Source: Marimonas lutisalis (lineage in GTDB: Bacteria; Pseudomonadota; Alphaproteobacteria; Rhodobacterales; Rhodobacteraceae). Taken from it: a DNA stretch of 64,000 bases. The stretch covers positions 1 through 64,000 of the forward strand of contig NZ_SKCI01000004.1 of the NCBI RefSeq assembly GCF_005434965.1, in the 5' to 3' direction. A program made the position numbers and the translations under genes. Positions 34,600 to 44,282 of this stretch are shown one piece after another. The notes beneath the pieces were generated by a model. The model was not told the DNA's origin. It ran no database searches and was given only the letters and a program-made list of their open reading frames with translations. Positions within the stretch are counted from its first letter, which is position 1. Every line of letters begins with the position of its first letter.

Positions 34600-35015
34600 C
34601 ACTTGCCCTCCACCGTAAAGGCGCCTGTCGCCGTGGCCACAGGGCGGGTTTCGTCTTCGTCCATGGCGACGGCACGCACAAAGGCCACGCTGCGAGTGAT
34701 GTGATAACATTCGGCCCGTGTCGTGATCGCCTGCCCCGGCGTTGCCGGGCGCATGTAGTCGATCCGTAGGTCGATCGTCGCCGTTCCCGCCGGCGAAGAC
34801 GGGTGGCTCATCGCCGCCGCGCCGCAGCAGGTATCCATCAGAGCCGACACCGCGCCGCCATGGATCACGCCTGTTTCCGGGTCGCCCACGAACCGCTCGT
34901 CATAGGGCATGCGGATCTCCGCCGTGCCGTCCCCGATATCGGTCAGTTCCATCCCCAACGCGCGCGAATGGGGAATGGCCTCGATGAATTGTTTGGCGAT
35001 TTTCGACTTGTCCAC
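34599..35015 (-). CDS. PaaI-family hotdog-fold thioesterase (first of two)
   Basis: About 138 residues. The hotdog motifs are [18 protein letters not shown], then [16 protein letters not shown] with HGG at the active site, and [15 protein letters not shown] take GTG 35015 as start; GTG 35024 is also possible and neither has a strong ribosome binding site. The frame continues to a TTG at 35078 but lacks support. It is the first gene of a three-gene operon with a second thioesterase and a MATE exporter, and is divergent from the MerR gene at 35233. Confidence 0.82.
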   Translation of the reverse strand: MDKSKIAKQFIEAIPHSRALGMELTDIGDGTAEIRMPYDERFVGDPETGVIHGGAVSALMDTCCGAAAMSHPSSPAGTATIDLRIDYMRPATPGQAITTRAECYHITRSVAFVRAVAMDEDETRPVATATGAFTVEGK

Positions 35016-35232
35016 CGGTCCCACGGCCCCGCGTCTTCTTGATGCCCTTGTTTGAACAGTAATGCCAAACCGGTGCAAGCCACGAAATAACCTTGCGTCG
35101 TTTGCCGGCGGGCCCTTGATGCCGGTGCAGAAATTTCAATACTGCGGCGCAGAATGCACCGGTCACATGGCTGGCGATCTAGTTGCCCTTGTCGGCGCAA
35201 CGCAATACCATCCCAATCAAGGGAGAAGCTTG

Positions 35233-35661
35233 ATGTCCGAAATCCGACTATCCTTCAAGGAAATGTGCGAGCGGTTCGACGTCACGCCCCGCACATTGCG
35301 CTATTACGAATATATCGAGCTTCTGCAGCCCGAACGCGAAGGCCGTGCCCGTTTCTACGGCCCACGCGAGATCGAGCGCATGATCCTCATCCTGCGCGGC
35401 CGCAAATGGGGGTTTCAGCTCGAAGGCATCCGCCAATGGCTGCTGATCTACGAGAAAGACGGCTACCACGCCCGCAAGGCCTGGGTGAAATCCGCCAACA
35501 ACCAGCTCGAGGTGCTGCGCGCCCAGCTCGATGAGCTCAAGGACGCCATCGAAACCCTCGAACTTTCACGTGATAACACGGTGAAACTGATCGAAACTGA
35601 GGAACAAGGCGGCGATATCGGCGACGAATGGCGCCCCAAACTCGAGGTCGAACTCAAATGA
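35233..35661 (+). CDS. MerR-family transcriptional regulator (first of pair)
   Basis: 142 residues starting at ATG 35233 behind GGGAGAAGC. The winged helix-turn-helix ([20 protein letters not shown]), the wing EREGRARFYGPREIERM and a long C-terminal coiled coil (LEVLRAQLDELKDAIETLEL) are standard. There are no Cys residues for metal sensing. Followed by another MerR gene and acyl-CoA dehydrogenases, it resembles LiuR-type regulators that control branched-chain or fatty-acid oxidation in proteobacteria. The palindrome at 35665-35687 right after its stop is a likely operator for this pair. Confidence 0.88.
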   Translation: MSEIRLSFKEMCERFDVTPRTLRYYEYIELLQPEREGRARFYGPREIERMILILRGRKWGFQLEGIRQWLLIYEKDGYHARKAWVKSANNQLEVLRAQLDELKDAIETLELSRDNTVKLIETEEQGGDIGDEWRPKLEVELK

Positions 35662-35664
35662 CGT

Positions 35665-35687
35665 GACGTTACGTTTACGTCAACGTC
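35665..35687. promoter_or_regulatory. MerR-type operator between the two regulator genes
   Basis: GACGTT (35665-35670) and AACGTC (35682-35687) form perfect 6-bp arms around a centre that contains ACGTTTACGT. The 23-bp dyad resembles the ACGTNNACGT-centred sites described for LiuR-type MerR regulators. It lies about 70 bases before the second MerR gene and the oxidation genes. Confidence 0.65.
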
Positions 35688-35756
35688 AACTTTCCTTGCA
35701 TCGACTCATCCGCGCCTCCACATAGCGGGCATCTGCTTAGCAACCGGAGCCGGATC

Positions 35757-36164
35757 ATGCCCGATTCTGATGACCTGATGACCATCCGCCAGATGTGCGA
35801 CGCGTTCGACGTGACGCCCCGCACCCTGCGGTTCTACGAGGCCAAAGAGCTTCTCTTTCCCATCCGCGAAGGCCAGAAAAGGCTCTTCACCAAGCGTGAC
35901 CGCGCGCGGCTGAAACTCATCCTGCGCGGCAAGCGCTTCGGCTTCTCTCTGGAAGAAATCCGCCAGCTGCTGGAACTCTACGACATCGGCGACCAGCAGC
36001 AGACCCAGCTGCAACGGACCTTTGAGATCGGTCAGGACCGCCTGGCCGATATGGAACGCCAGCGCGCCGAGCTGGACGAGGCGATTGCCGACCTGAAAGA
36101 GCAACTCGCCTGGGGCGCCAAGATCATCGAGTCGATGAACCAGACGAAAAAGGCCGCCGAGTAA
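35757..36164 (+). CDS. MerR-family transcriptional regulator (second of pair)
   Basis: 135 residues. The N-terminal helix-turn-helix ([20 protein letters not shown]) and wing ([19 protein letters not shown]) are followed by a coiled coil ([20 protein letters not shown]). It is clearly a paralogue of the protein at 35233, with the shared phrase [18 protein letters not shown] versus ILRGRKWGFQLEGIRQWL. The acyl-CoA dehydrogenase gene begins 50 bases downstream on the same strand. It probably controls this fatty-acid oxidation cluster in response to an acyl-CoA. Confidence 0.9.
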   Translation: MPDSDDLMTIRQMCDAFDVTPRTLRFYEAKELLFPIREGQKRLFTKRDRARLKLILRGKRFGFSLEEIRQLLELYDIGDQQQTQLQRTFEIGQDRLADMERQRAELDEAIADLKEQLAWGAKIIESMNQTKKAAE

Positions 36165-36214
36165 CCGCGCGGCCAGCCATTTTCCGTAACGATAACGCCA
36201 ACAGGACAAGAGAC

Positions 36215-37990
36215 ATGCCAAGCTACACTGCACCCACCAAAGACCTGCAATATGTGCTGCACGACGTGCTCAACGTCTCCGCGTCGGACATCCCCGGCTA
36301 TGCCGAGCTGGAATCCGATTTCACCGCCGCCGTCCTCGAAGAGGCCGGCAAGCTCACCTCCGAGGTGATCGCCCCCCTCAACGCCGTCGGCGATGCCGAG
36401 GGCTGCAAACTGGAAAACGGCGTCGTCCGCGTGCCCACCGGCTTTCAGGAGGCCTTCGACCAGATCCGCGAAGGCGGCTGGACCGGGCTCGACATGCCCG
36501 AGGAGTATGGCGGCCAGAACATGCCCTACGTGCTGGGCACCGCCGTCGGCGAAATGTTTTCCGCCGCCAACCAGGCCTTCACCATGTACCAGGGCCTGAC
36601 CCACGGTGCCGCCTCGGCGATCCTGGCCCATGGCTCCGAGGAGCAGAAAAACACCTACCTGCCCAACATGGTCTCGTGCCAGTGGACCGGCACGATGAAC
36701 CTGACCGAGCCGCATTGCGGCACCGATCTGGGCCTGATGCGCACCAAGGCCGAACCGCAGGGCGATGGCAGCTACAAGATTTCCGGCCAGAAAATCTTCA
36801 TTTCCTCGGGCGAACACGAAATGGCCGAGAACATCATCCACCTCGTGCTGGCCAAGATCCCCGGCGGCCCCGAGGGCATCAAGGGCGTGTCGCTCTTCAT
36901 CGTGCCGAAATTCATGGTCAAGGAAGACGGCTCTCTGGGGGAACGCAACGGTGTTTCCTGCGGCAAGCTCGAGGAAAAGATGGGCATCCACGGCAACTCG
37001 ACCTGCGTCATGAACTATGACGAGGCCACGGGCTACCTGCTCGGCGAAGAGCACAAGGGCATGCGCGCCATGTTCACCATGATGAACGAGGCCCGCCTCG
37101 GCGTCGGCATGCAGGGCCTGGCCCAGGCCGAAGTCGCCTATCAGAATGCCGTGGACTACGCCCGCGACCGCCTGCAGGGCCGCGACGTGACCGGCACCAA
37201 GAACCCCGATGGCCCCGCCGATCCGCTGATCGTGCACCCCGATGTGCGCCGCATGCTGATGGATCAGAAGAGCTTTGTCGAAGGGGCCCGCGCCTTCATC
37301 CTCTGGGGCGCACATCTGATCGACAAGGCGCACCGGTCCAATGACAAGGACGCCGATGGCCTGATCTCGCTGCTCACGCCGGTGATCAAGGGCTTCCTCA
37401 CCGACGAAGGCTTCGACATGACCATCCAGGCCCAGCAGGTCTATGGCGGTCACGGCTATATCGAGGAATGGGGCATGTCCCAGTTCGCCCGCGACGCCCG
37501 GATCGCCATGATCTACGAAGGCGCCAACGGCGTTCAGGCGCTCGACCTCGTAGGCCGCAAACTGGCCCAAGACGGCGGCAAGCATGTGATGGCCTTCTTC
37601 GAGCTGGTCAAGAACTTCTGCAGCGAGAACAAGGATGTGGACGGCATGGCCGACTTCGTCGAGCCCCTGAAGAAAGCTTCGAAGGATCTTCAGGCCGCCG
37701 GCATGTTCTTCATGCAGAACGGCATGAAGAACCCCAACGCGGCGCTGGCTGGCTCGACCGATTTCATGCACATGATGGGCCATGTCTGCCTCGGCCTGGT
37801 GTGGGGCATGATGGCCAGGGCCTCGCTCTCGGCGCTGGCGAACGGCACCTCCGACGCGGCGTTCCACGAGACAAAGCTCGCCACCGGGCGTTATTACATG
37901 ACGCGCCGGCTGCCCGCCACGTCAATGCATCTTGCACGAATCGAAAGCGGCGCCGACCCTGTGATGGCGCTCGCAGCCGACGCCTTTTGA
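36215..37990 (+). CDS. Acyl-CoA dehydrogenase, 591-aa class (FadE/DmdC-like)
   Basis: 591 residues, longer than the usual 380 because of an N-terminal extension and a C-terminal helical domain (acyl-CoA dehydrogenase C). The FAD-binding core shows [36 protein letters not shown], and near residue 415 [14 protein letters not shown], where the Glu is the catalytic base. It oxidises acyl-CoA to trans-2-enoyl-CoA. The same subfamily includes DmdC, which oxidises methylmercaptopropionyl-CoA in DMSP demethylation; a general fatty-acid role is equally likely given the thiolase and hydratase genes downstream. The gene is under the MerR pair. Confidence 0.9.
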   Translation: MPSYTAPTKDLQYVLHDVLNVSASDIPGYAELESDFTAAVLEEAGKLTSEVIAPLNAVGDAEGCKLENGVVRVPTGFQEAFDQIREGGWTGLDMPEEYGGQNMPYVLGTAVGEMFSAANQAFTMYQGLTHGAASAILAHGSEEQKNTYLPNMVSCQWTGTMNLTEPHCGTDLGLMRTKAEPQGDGSYKISGQKIFISSGEHEMAENIIHLVLAKIPGGPEGIKGVSLFIVPKFMVKEDGSLGERNGVSCGKLEEKMGIHGNSTCVMNYDEATGYLLGEEHKGMRAMFTMMNEARLGVGMQGLAQAEVAYQNAVDYARDRLQGRDVTGTKNPDGPADPLIVHPDVRRMLMDQKSFVEGARAFILWGAHLIDKAHRSNDKDADGLISLLTPVIKGFLTDEGFDMTIQAQQVYGGHGYIEEWGMSQFARDARIAMIYEGANGVQALDLVGRKLAQDGGKHVMAFFELVKNFCSENKDVDGMADFVEPLKKASKDLQAAGMFFMQNGMKNPNAALAGSTDFMHMMGHVCLGLVWGMMARASLSALANGTSDAAFHETKLATGRYYMTRRLPATSMHLARIESGADPVMALAADAF

Positions 37991-38037
37991 CGTAGGCCGG
38001 GCTCAAGCCCGGCTTACCCACGTCCCGGAGGAGACCG

Positions 38038-38250
38038 ATGCCAAAACGCTTCCGCCTGACCCGCCGCTTTCCCGTCGCCATGACGGAAGACGGCTACCGA
38101 CGTCTCAAGCGGTTCGCGGCCGAGGCGGGGCTGGACGAAGGGGAAGCACTCAGCTTCCTGTTCGAGCATTTCGACAGCGTGATGAATCACGAGAACCTAA
38201 CCGCCCGGCTGCGGCTCTTCAACGCGGAAATCGACGCGCGCAAACGATAA
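38038..38250 (+). CDS. Small hypothetical protein, 70 aa
   Basis: The ATG at 38038 is preceded by CCCGGAGGAGACCG, an excellent ribosome binding site. The 70-residue product is basic at the start ([15 protein letters not shown]) and otherwise helical ([19 protein letters not shown], then [12 protein letters not shown]). The helix after a short strand resembles ribbon-helix-helix proteins, but this is weak. It lies between two acyl-CoA dehydrogenase genes, 47 and 17 bases from its neighbours, so it is part of the operon. Function unknown. Confidence 0.7.
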   Translation: MPKRFRLTRRFPVAMTEDGYRRLKRFAAEAGLDEGEALSFLFEHFDSVMNHENLTARLRLFNAEIDARKR

Positions 38251-38267
38251 ACCTGGGGAGGAACCAC

Positions 38268-39404
38268 ATGTCATCCTGGATGACCGAAGAGCACCGGATG
38301 CTCGCCGAGATGACCGCCAAGTTCATCAACGATGAATGGGCGCCCCATTTCGAACGCTGGCGCAAACAGGGCCAGATGGACCGCTCCGCCTGGAACCAGG
38401 CGGGCGAGCTGGGCCTGCTCTGCCCCTCGATCCCCGAGGAATACGGCGGCCATGGCGGCGATTTCGGGCACGAGGCGGTGATCATGATGGAACACCCCCG
38501 CGCCAACCTGGCCAGCTGGGGCAATCCGATCCACTCCGGCATCGTGGCGCATTACATCCTGGCCTACGGAACCGAAGAACAGAAAAAGCGCTGGCTGCCG
38601 AAAATGGTGTCCGGCGAAATGGTCGGTGCCCTCGCGATGACAGAACCCTCGACCGGCTCGGACGTGCAGGCGATCAAGACCCGGGCCGTGAAAGACGGCA
38701 ATTCCTACCGCCTGTCGGGCCAGAAAACCTTCATCTCGAACGGCCAGCACGCCGACCTGATCATCGTCGCCGCGAAAACCGACCCCTCGCAGGGCGCCAA
38801 GGGCGTCAGCCTCGTCGTCGTCGAAACCGAGGGCGCAGCGGGCTTCTCGCGTGGCCGCAACCTCGAAAAGGTCGGCATGCACGCCGCCGATACGTCCGAA
38901 CTGTTCTTCGACAATGTCGAGGTGCCGCCGGAAAACATCCTCGGCCTCGAAGAAGGCCGCGGTTTCTACCATATGATGCAGCAGCTTCCGCAGGAACGGC
39001 TGATCATCGCCTGCGGCGCCGTTGGCGCGATGCAGGGCGCCATCGAGCGCACCATCGCCTATTGCAAGGAGCGCGAGGCCTTCGGCGGCAACCTCATGCA
39101 ATTCCAGAACACCCGCTTCAAGCTGGCCGAATGCCAGACCAAGCTGACCGTCGCCCGCGCCTTCGTGGATGAATGCATTGCCGAGCACCTGAAGGGCGAA
39201 CTAACCGTCGAAAAGGCCGCGATGGCGAAATACTGGACCACCGACACGCAGGGCGAGGTGCTGGATGAATGTGTGCAGCTGCATGGCGGCTATGGTTTCA
39301 TGCAGGAATACGCGGTGGCCGAAATGTGGGCCGACGCCCGCGTGCAACGCATCTACGGCGGCACCAACGAGATCATGAAAGAACTGATCGCGAGGTCGCT
39401 TTGA
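38268..39404 (+). CDS. Acyl-CoA dehydrogenase, 378-aa class
   Basis: 378 residues, normal length for the family. Motifs: [19 protein letters not shown] (FAD contact), [18 protein letters not shown], and near the end [20 protein letters not shown]. At the place where medium-chain enzymes have the catalytic Glu (YEGT) it has Gly (YGGT). In long-chain and isovaleryl-CoA dehydrogenases the base comes from another helix, so this one probably handles long or branched substrates. The ATG follows GGGGAGGAACCAC. It is in the fatty-acid oxidation cluster. Confidence 0.93.
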   Translation: MSSWMTEEHRMLAEMTAKFINDEWAPHFERWRKQGQMDRSAWNQAGELGLLCPSIPEEYGGHGGDFGHEAVIMMEHPRANLASWGNPIHSGIVAHYILAYGTEEQKKRWLPKMVSGEMVGALAMTEPSTGSDVQAIKTRAVKDGNSYRLSGQKTFISNGQHADLIIVAAKTDPSQGAKGVSLVVVETEGAAGFSRGRNLEKVGMHAADTSELFFDNVEVPPENILGLEEGRGFYHMMQQLPQERLIIACGAVGAMQGAIERTIAYCKEREAFGGNLMQFQNTRFKLAECQTKLTVARAFVDECIAEHLKGELTVEKAAMAKYWTTDTQGEVLDECVQLHGGYGFMQEYAVAEMWADARVQRIYGGTNEIMKELIARSL

Positions 39405-39450
39405 TCCTCCTGACCACAGCGCATACTGAAACGGGCGGAAGCCTCCGGCG

Positions 39451-39646
39451 GGGATATTTTTCGCAAGATGAAGGCATGGTCCACCCCGCCGCCACCGCAT
39501 TGCTGCCTGGGGCGCCTTGGCGGTGGCGGGCGTGGCTTCACCTTGCGCGTCCATCGGCTTCCCAGCCTGTAACGCCTATCCATTCAGACGGCATTAACGT
39601 TAACCTCGGGTTAAAGTCCCCACCTTCATCTTGCATGAAATATCCT
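39451..39646. repeat. Inverted pair of a short dispersed motif in a 298-bp intergenic region
   Basis: GGGATATTTTTCGCAAGATG followed by AAG lies at 39451-39473 on plus. A sister, GGATATTTCATGCAAGATGA followed by AG, lies at 39624-39646 on minus. A degenerate third copy is at 60629-60650. Between gene ends at 39404 and 39702 the region also has a CTGGGGGT...ACCCCCAG stem at 39655-39675. No protein gene is seen. Confidence 0.65.
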
Positions 39647-39702
39647 GCGGGGGTCTGGGGGTGCAAAACCCCCAGCTCCGCCCCAAGAACAGGGAGCAAC
39701 AC

Positions 39703-40335
39703 ATGACCATCAAACTCCACTGCTTCGGCGAATCCGGCAACGCCTACAAGGCTGCGCTCGCCCTCGAACTCTCGGGCCTCGACTGGGAGCCCGTCTTCGT
39801 CGATTTCTTCTCGGGCGCCTCGCGCAGCCCCGAGTTTCGCGAAATGAACGTCATGGGCGAAGCCCCGGTGCTCGAAGCCGGCGATTTCCGCCTCACCCAG
39901 TCCGGTGCGATCCAGCAATGGATCACCGACCAGACCGGCAAGTTCGGCGGTGAAGGCGATGACAAGTACCAGGTGCTGCGCTGGGTGCTGTGGGACAACC
40001 ACAAGCTCAGCTCGCAGGCCGGCATGACCCGCTTCCTGATGAACTTCCTGCCCGAGGACAAGCGCCCGGCCGAGGTGATTGGCTTCATGCAGGGGCGTCT
40101 CAAGGCCGCCTACCAGACGCTCGATGCGCATCTCGCGGGCCGCGACTGGATTGTCGGTGACGGCATCACCAATGCCGACATGTCCTGCTGCGGTTACCTC
40201 TTCTACCCTGAGCCCTTCGGTTTCGACCGCACCGAATGGACCAATATCGACCGGTGGCTTTCGAACATCGAAAACACGCCGGGCTGGAAACACCCCTATG
40301 ACCTGATGCCGGGCAACCCCTCGGATCGGGCCTGA
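39703..40335 (+). CDS. Glutathione S-transferase family protein
   Basis: 210 residues starting MTIKLHCFGESGN at ATG 39703 (AGGGAG upstream). The N-terminal thioredoxin-like domain contains GNAYKAALALELSGLDW and the cis-Pro/Glu-Ser motif GEAPVLEAGDFRLTQSGAI, which holds the gamma-glutamyl end of glutathione. The C-terminal all-helical domain follows (LDAHLAGRDWIVGDGITNAD). It probably conjugates or transfers glutathione to electrophiles; its place between fatty-acid oxidation genes suggests detoxifying enoyl or aldehyde products. The specific substrate is unknown. Confidence 0.9.
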   Translation: MTIKLHCFGESGNAYKAALALELSGLDWEPVFVDFFSGASRSPEFREMNVMGEAPVLEAGDFRLTQSGAIQQWITDQTGKFGGEGDDKYQVLRWVLWDNHKLSSQAGMTRFLMNFLPEDKRPAEVIGFMQGRLKAAYQTLDAHLAGRDWIVGDGITNADMSCCGYLFYPEPFGFDRTEWTNIDRWLSNIENTPGWKHPYDLMPGNPSDRA

Positions 40336-40351
40336 CCTGAAGGAGACGCAA

Positions 40352-41563
40352 ATGACCGACGCCTATATCTATGACGCCGTGCGCACCCCGCGCGGCAAGG
40401 GCCGCGCCGACGGCGCCCTGCACGAGGTGACCGCCGCGCGGCTGTCCGCCGTTGCGCTCAATGCGATGAAGGACCGCAACAACCTCGAAGGCCACGCCGT
40501 CGAGGATGTGGTCTGGGGCAACGTCACCCAGGTGGGTGAACAGGGCGCCTGCCTTGCCCGCACCGCCGTTCTGGCCTCGGATCTCGATGAATCGATCCCG
40601 GGCCTTTCCATCAACCGCTTCTGCGCGTCGGGGCTCGAAGCCGTCAACGTCGCCGCCAACCAGGTACGCGGGGGTGCCGGCAATGCCTATATCGCCGGCG
40701 GCGTCGAATGCATGAGCCGCGTGCCCATGGGCTCGGACGGTGGTGCCATCGCCGTCGATCCCTCGATCGCGATCGAACAGTATTTCGTGCCCCAGGGCAT
40801 CGGCGCCGATATCATCGCCACGAAATACGGCATCACCCGCGACGACGCCGATGCGCTGGCCGTCGAATCCCAGAACCGCGCCAAGGCCGCCTGGGACGAC
40901 CGCCGCTTTGACCGCTCGATCGTGGCGGTGAAGGACGTCAACGGGCTCAACATCCTCGATCACGATGAATACATGCGCCCGGGCACCGATATGCAGGCGC
41001 TGGGCGCCTTGAAACCCAGCTTCCAGCAGATCGGCGAGGTGATGCCGGGCTTCGACAACGTAGCGCTCCTGAAATACCCCGAGCTGGAGCGGATCAACCA
41101 CATTCACCACGCCGGCAACTCGTCCGGTATCGTCGATGGCGCCGCCGCCGTGCTGATCGGCAACAAGGAGTTCGGCGAACAATACGGGCTCAAGCCGCGC
41201 GCCCGCATCCGCGCCACCGCGAAAATCGGCACAGATCCCACGATCATGCTCACCGGCCCGGTACCGGTAACGAAAAAGATCCTGGCCGAGAACGGCATGG
41301 AGATCGGCGACATCGACCTGTTCGAGGTGAACGAGGCCTTCGCTTCGGTGGTGCTTCTCTTTGAACAGGCCTTCGGCGTCGATCATGCCAAGGTGAACGT
41401 GAACGGCGGCTCCATCGCCATGGGCCACCCGCTGGGTGCGACCGGCGCGATGATCCTCGGCACGCTGGTGGACGAGCTCGAACGCTCGGACAAGGAAGTG
41501 GGGCTTGCCACGCTCTGCATCGGGTCCGGCATGGGCGCGGCCACCATCATCGAACGGGTGTAA
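40352..41563 (+). CDS. fadA: Acetyl-CoA C-acyltransferase (thiolase)
   Basis: 403 residues. It cleaves 3-ketoacyl-CoA with CoA to release acetyl-CoA, the last step of beta-oxidation. The three signatures are present: the nucleophilic Cys in INRFCASGLEAVN, the His in GGSIAMGHPLGATGA, and the second Cys in TLCIGSGMGAATII. It starts 16 bases after the GST stop behind AAGGAGACGCAA. Together with the fused enzyme at 42026 it makes a FadAB-like pair, here separated by a small gene. Confidence 0.95.
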   Translation: MTDAYIYDAVRTPRGKGRADGALHEVTAARLSAVALNAMKDRNNLEGHAVEDVVWGNVTQVGEQGACLARTAVLASDLDESIPGLSINRFCASGLEAVNVAANQVRGGAGNAYIAGGVECMSRVPMGSDGGAIAVDPSIAIEQYFVPQGIGADIIATKYGITRDDADALAVESQNRAKAAWDDRRFDRSIVAVKDVNGLNILDHDEYMRPGTDMQALGALKPSFQQIGEVMPGFDNVALLKYPELERINHIHHAGNSSGIVDGAAAVLIGNKEFGEQYGLKPRARIRATAKIGTDPTIMLTGPVPVTKKILAENGMEIGDIDLFEVNEAFASVVLLFEQAFGVDHAKVNVNGGSIAMGHPLGATGAMILGTLVDELERSDKEVGLATLCIGSGMGAATIIERV

Positions 41564-41567
41564 GCCC

Positions 41568-42002
41568 GTGTCGGCCCGGGAATTCCGCGAACTGGCCGAG
41601 CGCCTGACCAAGGCGCTCGTGGAGGGGGATTTCGCCCTTTACGCGCAGGTGATGGAGCTGCCGCTCCGGATCGAACCGCGCGACGGCAATCCCTACACGC
41701 TGGAGACCGAGGCCGCACTCAGGGAAGATTTCGAGCTTTACTGCAACAACATCCGCCTGCACGGCATCAACGACATCTACCGCGAGGTGACCGAGGTCGA
41801 GGAACCCGACGAGACCCAGAAGATCGTGACTTGTCTCGTCAATCTGCTGCGCCGCTCTGGCCGCGCGGTCGATCCGTTCCATTCGGTGATGTGGATGCGC
41901 CTCGGCGCGGATGGCTGGCGGTTCCACCGCATTCAAAGCTCGCTTGGACATATCAACTGGACGCTGGGCCAGGCCGGGATCGACGACGGATCCTTTACCT
42001 GA
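41568..42002 (+). CDS. Hypothetical protein, 144 aa (NTF2-like fold possible)
   Basis: A GTG start at 41568, four bases after the thiolase stop. The product begins with an amphipathic helix (FRELAERLTKALVEGDFALY) followed by LPLRIEP and a mixed strand/helix pattern that ends GWRFHRIQSSLGHINWTLG. The layout (helix, then curved sheet with a late Trp) fits SnoaL/NTF2-like proteins, but I see no catalytic residues and do not claim the family. It is inserted between fadA- and fadJ-type genes, so it is co-transcribed with them. Confidence 0.65.
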   Translation: MSAREFRELAERLTKALVEGDFALYAQVMELPLRIEPRDGNPYTLETEAALREDFELYCNNIRLHGINDIYREVTEVEEPDETQKIVTCLVNLLRRSGRAVDPFHSVMWMRLGADGWRFHRIQSSLGHINWTLGQAGIDDGSFT

Positions 42003-42025
42003 CACCGGCGCGAATGGAGACATAA

Positions 42026-44230
42026 ATGGCTGACTTCACAATGGAAAAAGGCGCCGATGGCGTCGCCGTCATCACCTGGGACGTGGCGGACAAAAGCATG
42101 AACGTCATGCGCGCCGACGCGCTGCAAGAGCTCAGCGATTGCATCGACGATGCGCTGGCCGATGAGGCGGTCAAGGGCATCGTCATCACCTCGGGCAAAG
42201 ATGACAGCTTTGCCGGCGGCATGGACCTGACGGTGCTGGCCGACATGAAGAACAACGCCGGCGACGAACCCGCCAAGGGCCTCTTTGACGGCATCATGCA
42301 GATGCATGGCCTGTTGCGGAAAATCGAACTGGCCGGCATGGACTTCAAAACCAAGAAAGGCGGCAAGCCCGTCGCCGCGGCCCTGCCCGGCACTGCCGCG
42401 GGCATCGGCCTTGAACTGCCGCTTGCCACGCACCGCATCTTTGCCGCCAACAACCCGAAGGCCAAGATCGGTCTGCCGGAAATCATGGTCGGCATTTTCC
42501 CCGGCGCCGGCGGCACCACGCGGCTCGTGCGCAAGCTGGGCGCGATGGGCGCCTCGCCCTACCTGCTCGAAGGCAAGATGATCTCGCCCGACAAGGCCGC
42601 CAAGGCCGGCCTCATCGACGAGGTGGTCGAGGATCCGCTGACTGCAGCGAAAGAGTGGGTGCTGAACGCCACCGACGCCGATATCGTCAAACCCTGGGAC
42701 GCCAAGGGCTACAAGATGCCCGGCGGCACCCCCTATCACCCGGCTGGTTTCATGACCTTCGTCGGCGCCTCGGCCATGGTCAACGGCAAGACGCAAGGTG
42801 CCTTCCCGGCGGCCAAGGCGCTCCTTTCGGCCGTCTACGAAGGCGCGCAGGTGCCCTTCGATACCGCCCTGCGGGTCGAGGCGCGCTGGTTCACCAACAT
42901 CCTGATGAACCCGTCCTCCGCAGCGATGATGCGGTCGCTCTTCGTCAACAAGGAAGCGCTGGAAAAAGGCGCCGTGCGACCCCAGGGCATTCCCGATCAG
43001 CGGGTCAAGAAGGTGGGCGTTCTGGGCGCCGGCATGATGGGCTCGGGCATCGCGCTCGTCTCGGCCATGGCAGGGATGGACGTGGTGTTGATCGACCGCG
43101 ACGATGAAACCGCCGAACGCGGCAAATCCTATACCGCCAACTACATGGACAAGGGCATCAAGCGCGGGAAGGCGACCGAAGAGAAAAAAGAAAAAACGCT
43201 GGCGCAGATCACCGCCACCTCCGATCTCTCTGCGCTCGAGGGCTGCGACCTCATCATCGAGGCCGTGTTCGAAGATCCGAAGGTAAAGGCCGAGATGACC
43301 CAGAAGGTCGAAGCCGTGATCCCCGAGGATTGCATCTTCGCCTCCAACACCTCGACCCTGCCGATCACCGGGCTGGCCAAGGCCTCGAAACGGCCCGAGC
43401 AGTTCATCGGCATCCACTTCTTCTCGCCCGTCGAACGCATGTTCCTGGTCGAGATCATCAAGGGGAAAGAGACCGGCCCGCGGGCCGTGGCCAAGGCGCT
43501 GGATTACGTGCGCCAGATCCGCAAGACACCGATCGTCGTGAACGATGCGCGGTTCTTCTACTGCAACCGCTGCATCATCCCCTACGGCAACGAAGCCACC
43601 CGCATGGTCACCGAAGGCGTTGCGCTGCCGCTCATTGACCACGCCGCGCGGCAGCTGGGCTTCCCCGTCGGGCCGATCCAGCTGGGCGATGAAACCTCGA
43701 TCGATCTCGCGGCCAAGATCACCCGCGCCACCAAGGAAGCGATGGGCAACGAATACCCCGCCTCCGAGGCCGACGACCTGGTCTTCTGGATGGAGGAACA
43801 GGGCCGCCTGGGCCGCAAGGCCAAGGCCGGGTATTTCGACTACGACGAAAACGGCAAGCGCCAGGGCTACTGGCAGGGCATCCACGACAAGTACCCGCTG
43901 GCCGAGGAACAGCCCCCCCTGCAGGAAGTACAGGACCGGCTGATGTTCGCCCAGGTGCTGGAAGCTGTCAAAGCGCTGGAAGAAGGCGTTCTGGAAGACA
44001 TCCGCGAAGGCGATGTCGGCGCCGTCCTGGCCTGGGGCTTTGCGCCCTGGTCGGGTGGCCCGTTCTCCTGGCTCGACATCATCGGCGCGCCCTACGCCGT
44101 CGAGCGCTGCAACGAGCTGGCGGCAAAATTCGGAGACCGCTTCGCCCCCCCGGCGCTGCTGGTCGAAATGGCCGAGAAGGTCGAGACCTTCTATGGCCGC
44201 TTTGCCCCGGATCAGGCCCAGGCCGCCTGA
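42026..44230 (+). CDS. fadJ: Fused enoyl-CoA hydratase / 3-hydroxyacyl-CoA dehydrogenase (FadJ/FadB-like)
   Basis: 734 residues with the order hydratase then dehydrogenase. Residues about 1-300 are the crotonase domain, with the oxyanion loop DDSFAGGMDL and GLPEIMVGIFPGAGGTTRL bearing a catalytic Glu. The NAD-binding motif VGVLGAGMMGSGIALVSAMA starts near 328, and IGIHFFSPVERMFLVEII supplies the catalytic His. The C-terminal half contains two 3HCDH_C domains. It hydrates trans-2-enoyl-CoA and oxidises the L-3-hydroxyacyl-CoA. Partner thiolase is at 40352. A strong terminator follows. Confidence 0.96.
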   Translation: MADFTMEKGADGVAVITWDVADKSMNVMRADALQELSDCIDDALADEAVKGIVITSGKDDSFAGGMDLTVLADMKNNAGDEPAKGLFDGIMQMHGLLRKIELAGMDFKTKKGGKPVAAALPGTAAGIGLELPLATHRIFAANNPKAKIGLPEIMVGIFPGAGGTTRLVRKLGAMGASPYLLEGKMISPDKAAKAGLIDEVVEDPLTAAKEWVLNATDADIVKPWDAKGYKMPGGTPYHPAGFMTFVGASAMVNGKTQGAFPAAKALLSAVYEGAQVPFDTALRVEARWFTNILMNPSSAAMMRSLFVNKEALEKGAVRPQGIPDQRVKKVGVLGAGMMGSGIALVSAMAGMDVVLIDRDDETAERGKSYTANYMDKGIKRGKATEEKKEKTLAQITATSDLSALEGCDLIIEAVFEDPKVKAEMTQKVEAVIPEDCIFASNTSTLPITGLAKASKRPEQFIGIHFFSPVERMFLVEIIKGKETGPRAVAKALDYVRQIRKTPIVVNDARFFYCNRCIIPYGNEATRMVTEGVALPLIDHAARQLGFPVGPIQLGDETSIDLAAKITRATKEAMGNEYPASEADDLVFWMEEQGRLGRKAKAGYFDYDENGKRQGYWQGIHDKYPLAEEQPPLQEVQDRLMFAQVLEAVKALEEGVLEDIREGDVGAVLAWGFAPWSGGPFSWLDIIGAPYAVERCNELAAKFGDRFAPPALLVEMAEKVETFYGRFAPDQAQAA

Positions 44231-44252
44231 TCGCCGCCCGCGACACACACGC

Positions 44253-44282
44253 AAAGGCGCGCCATCCCGGCGCGCCTTTTTT
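44253..44282 (+). terminator. Intrinsic terminator after fadJ
   Basis: AAAGGCGCGCC (44253-44263) pairs with GGCGCGCCTTT (44269-44279) around ATCCC, followed by three more T. It ends the fatty-acid oxidation operon. Confidence 0.88.

Noticed and set aside
36032-37867. A 611-codon minus frame opposite the acyl-CoA dehydrogenase
   Set aside because: Antisense shadow of a gene with clear FAD motifs; composition unlike a protein gene.
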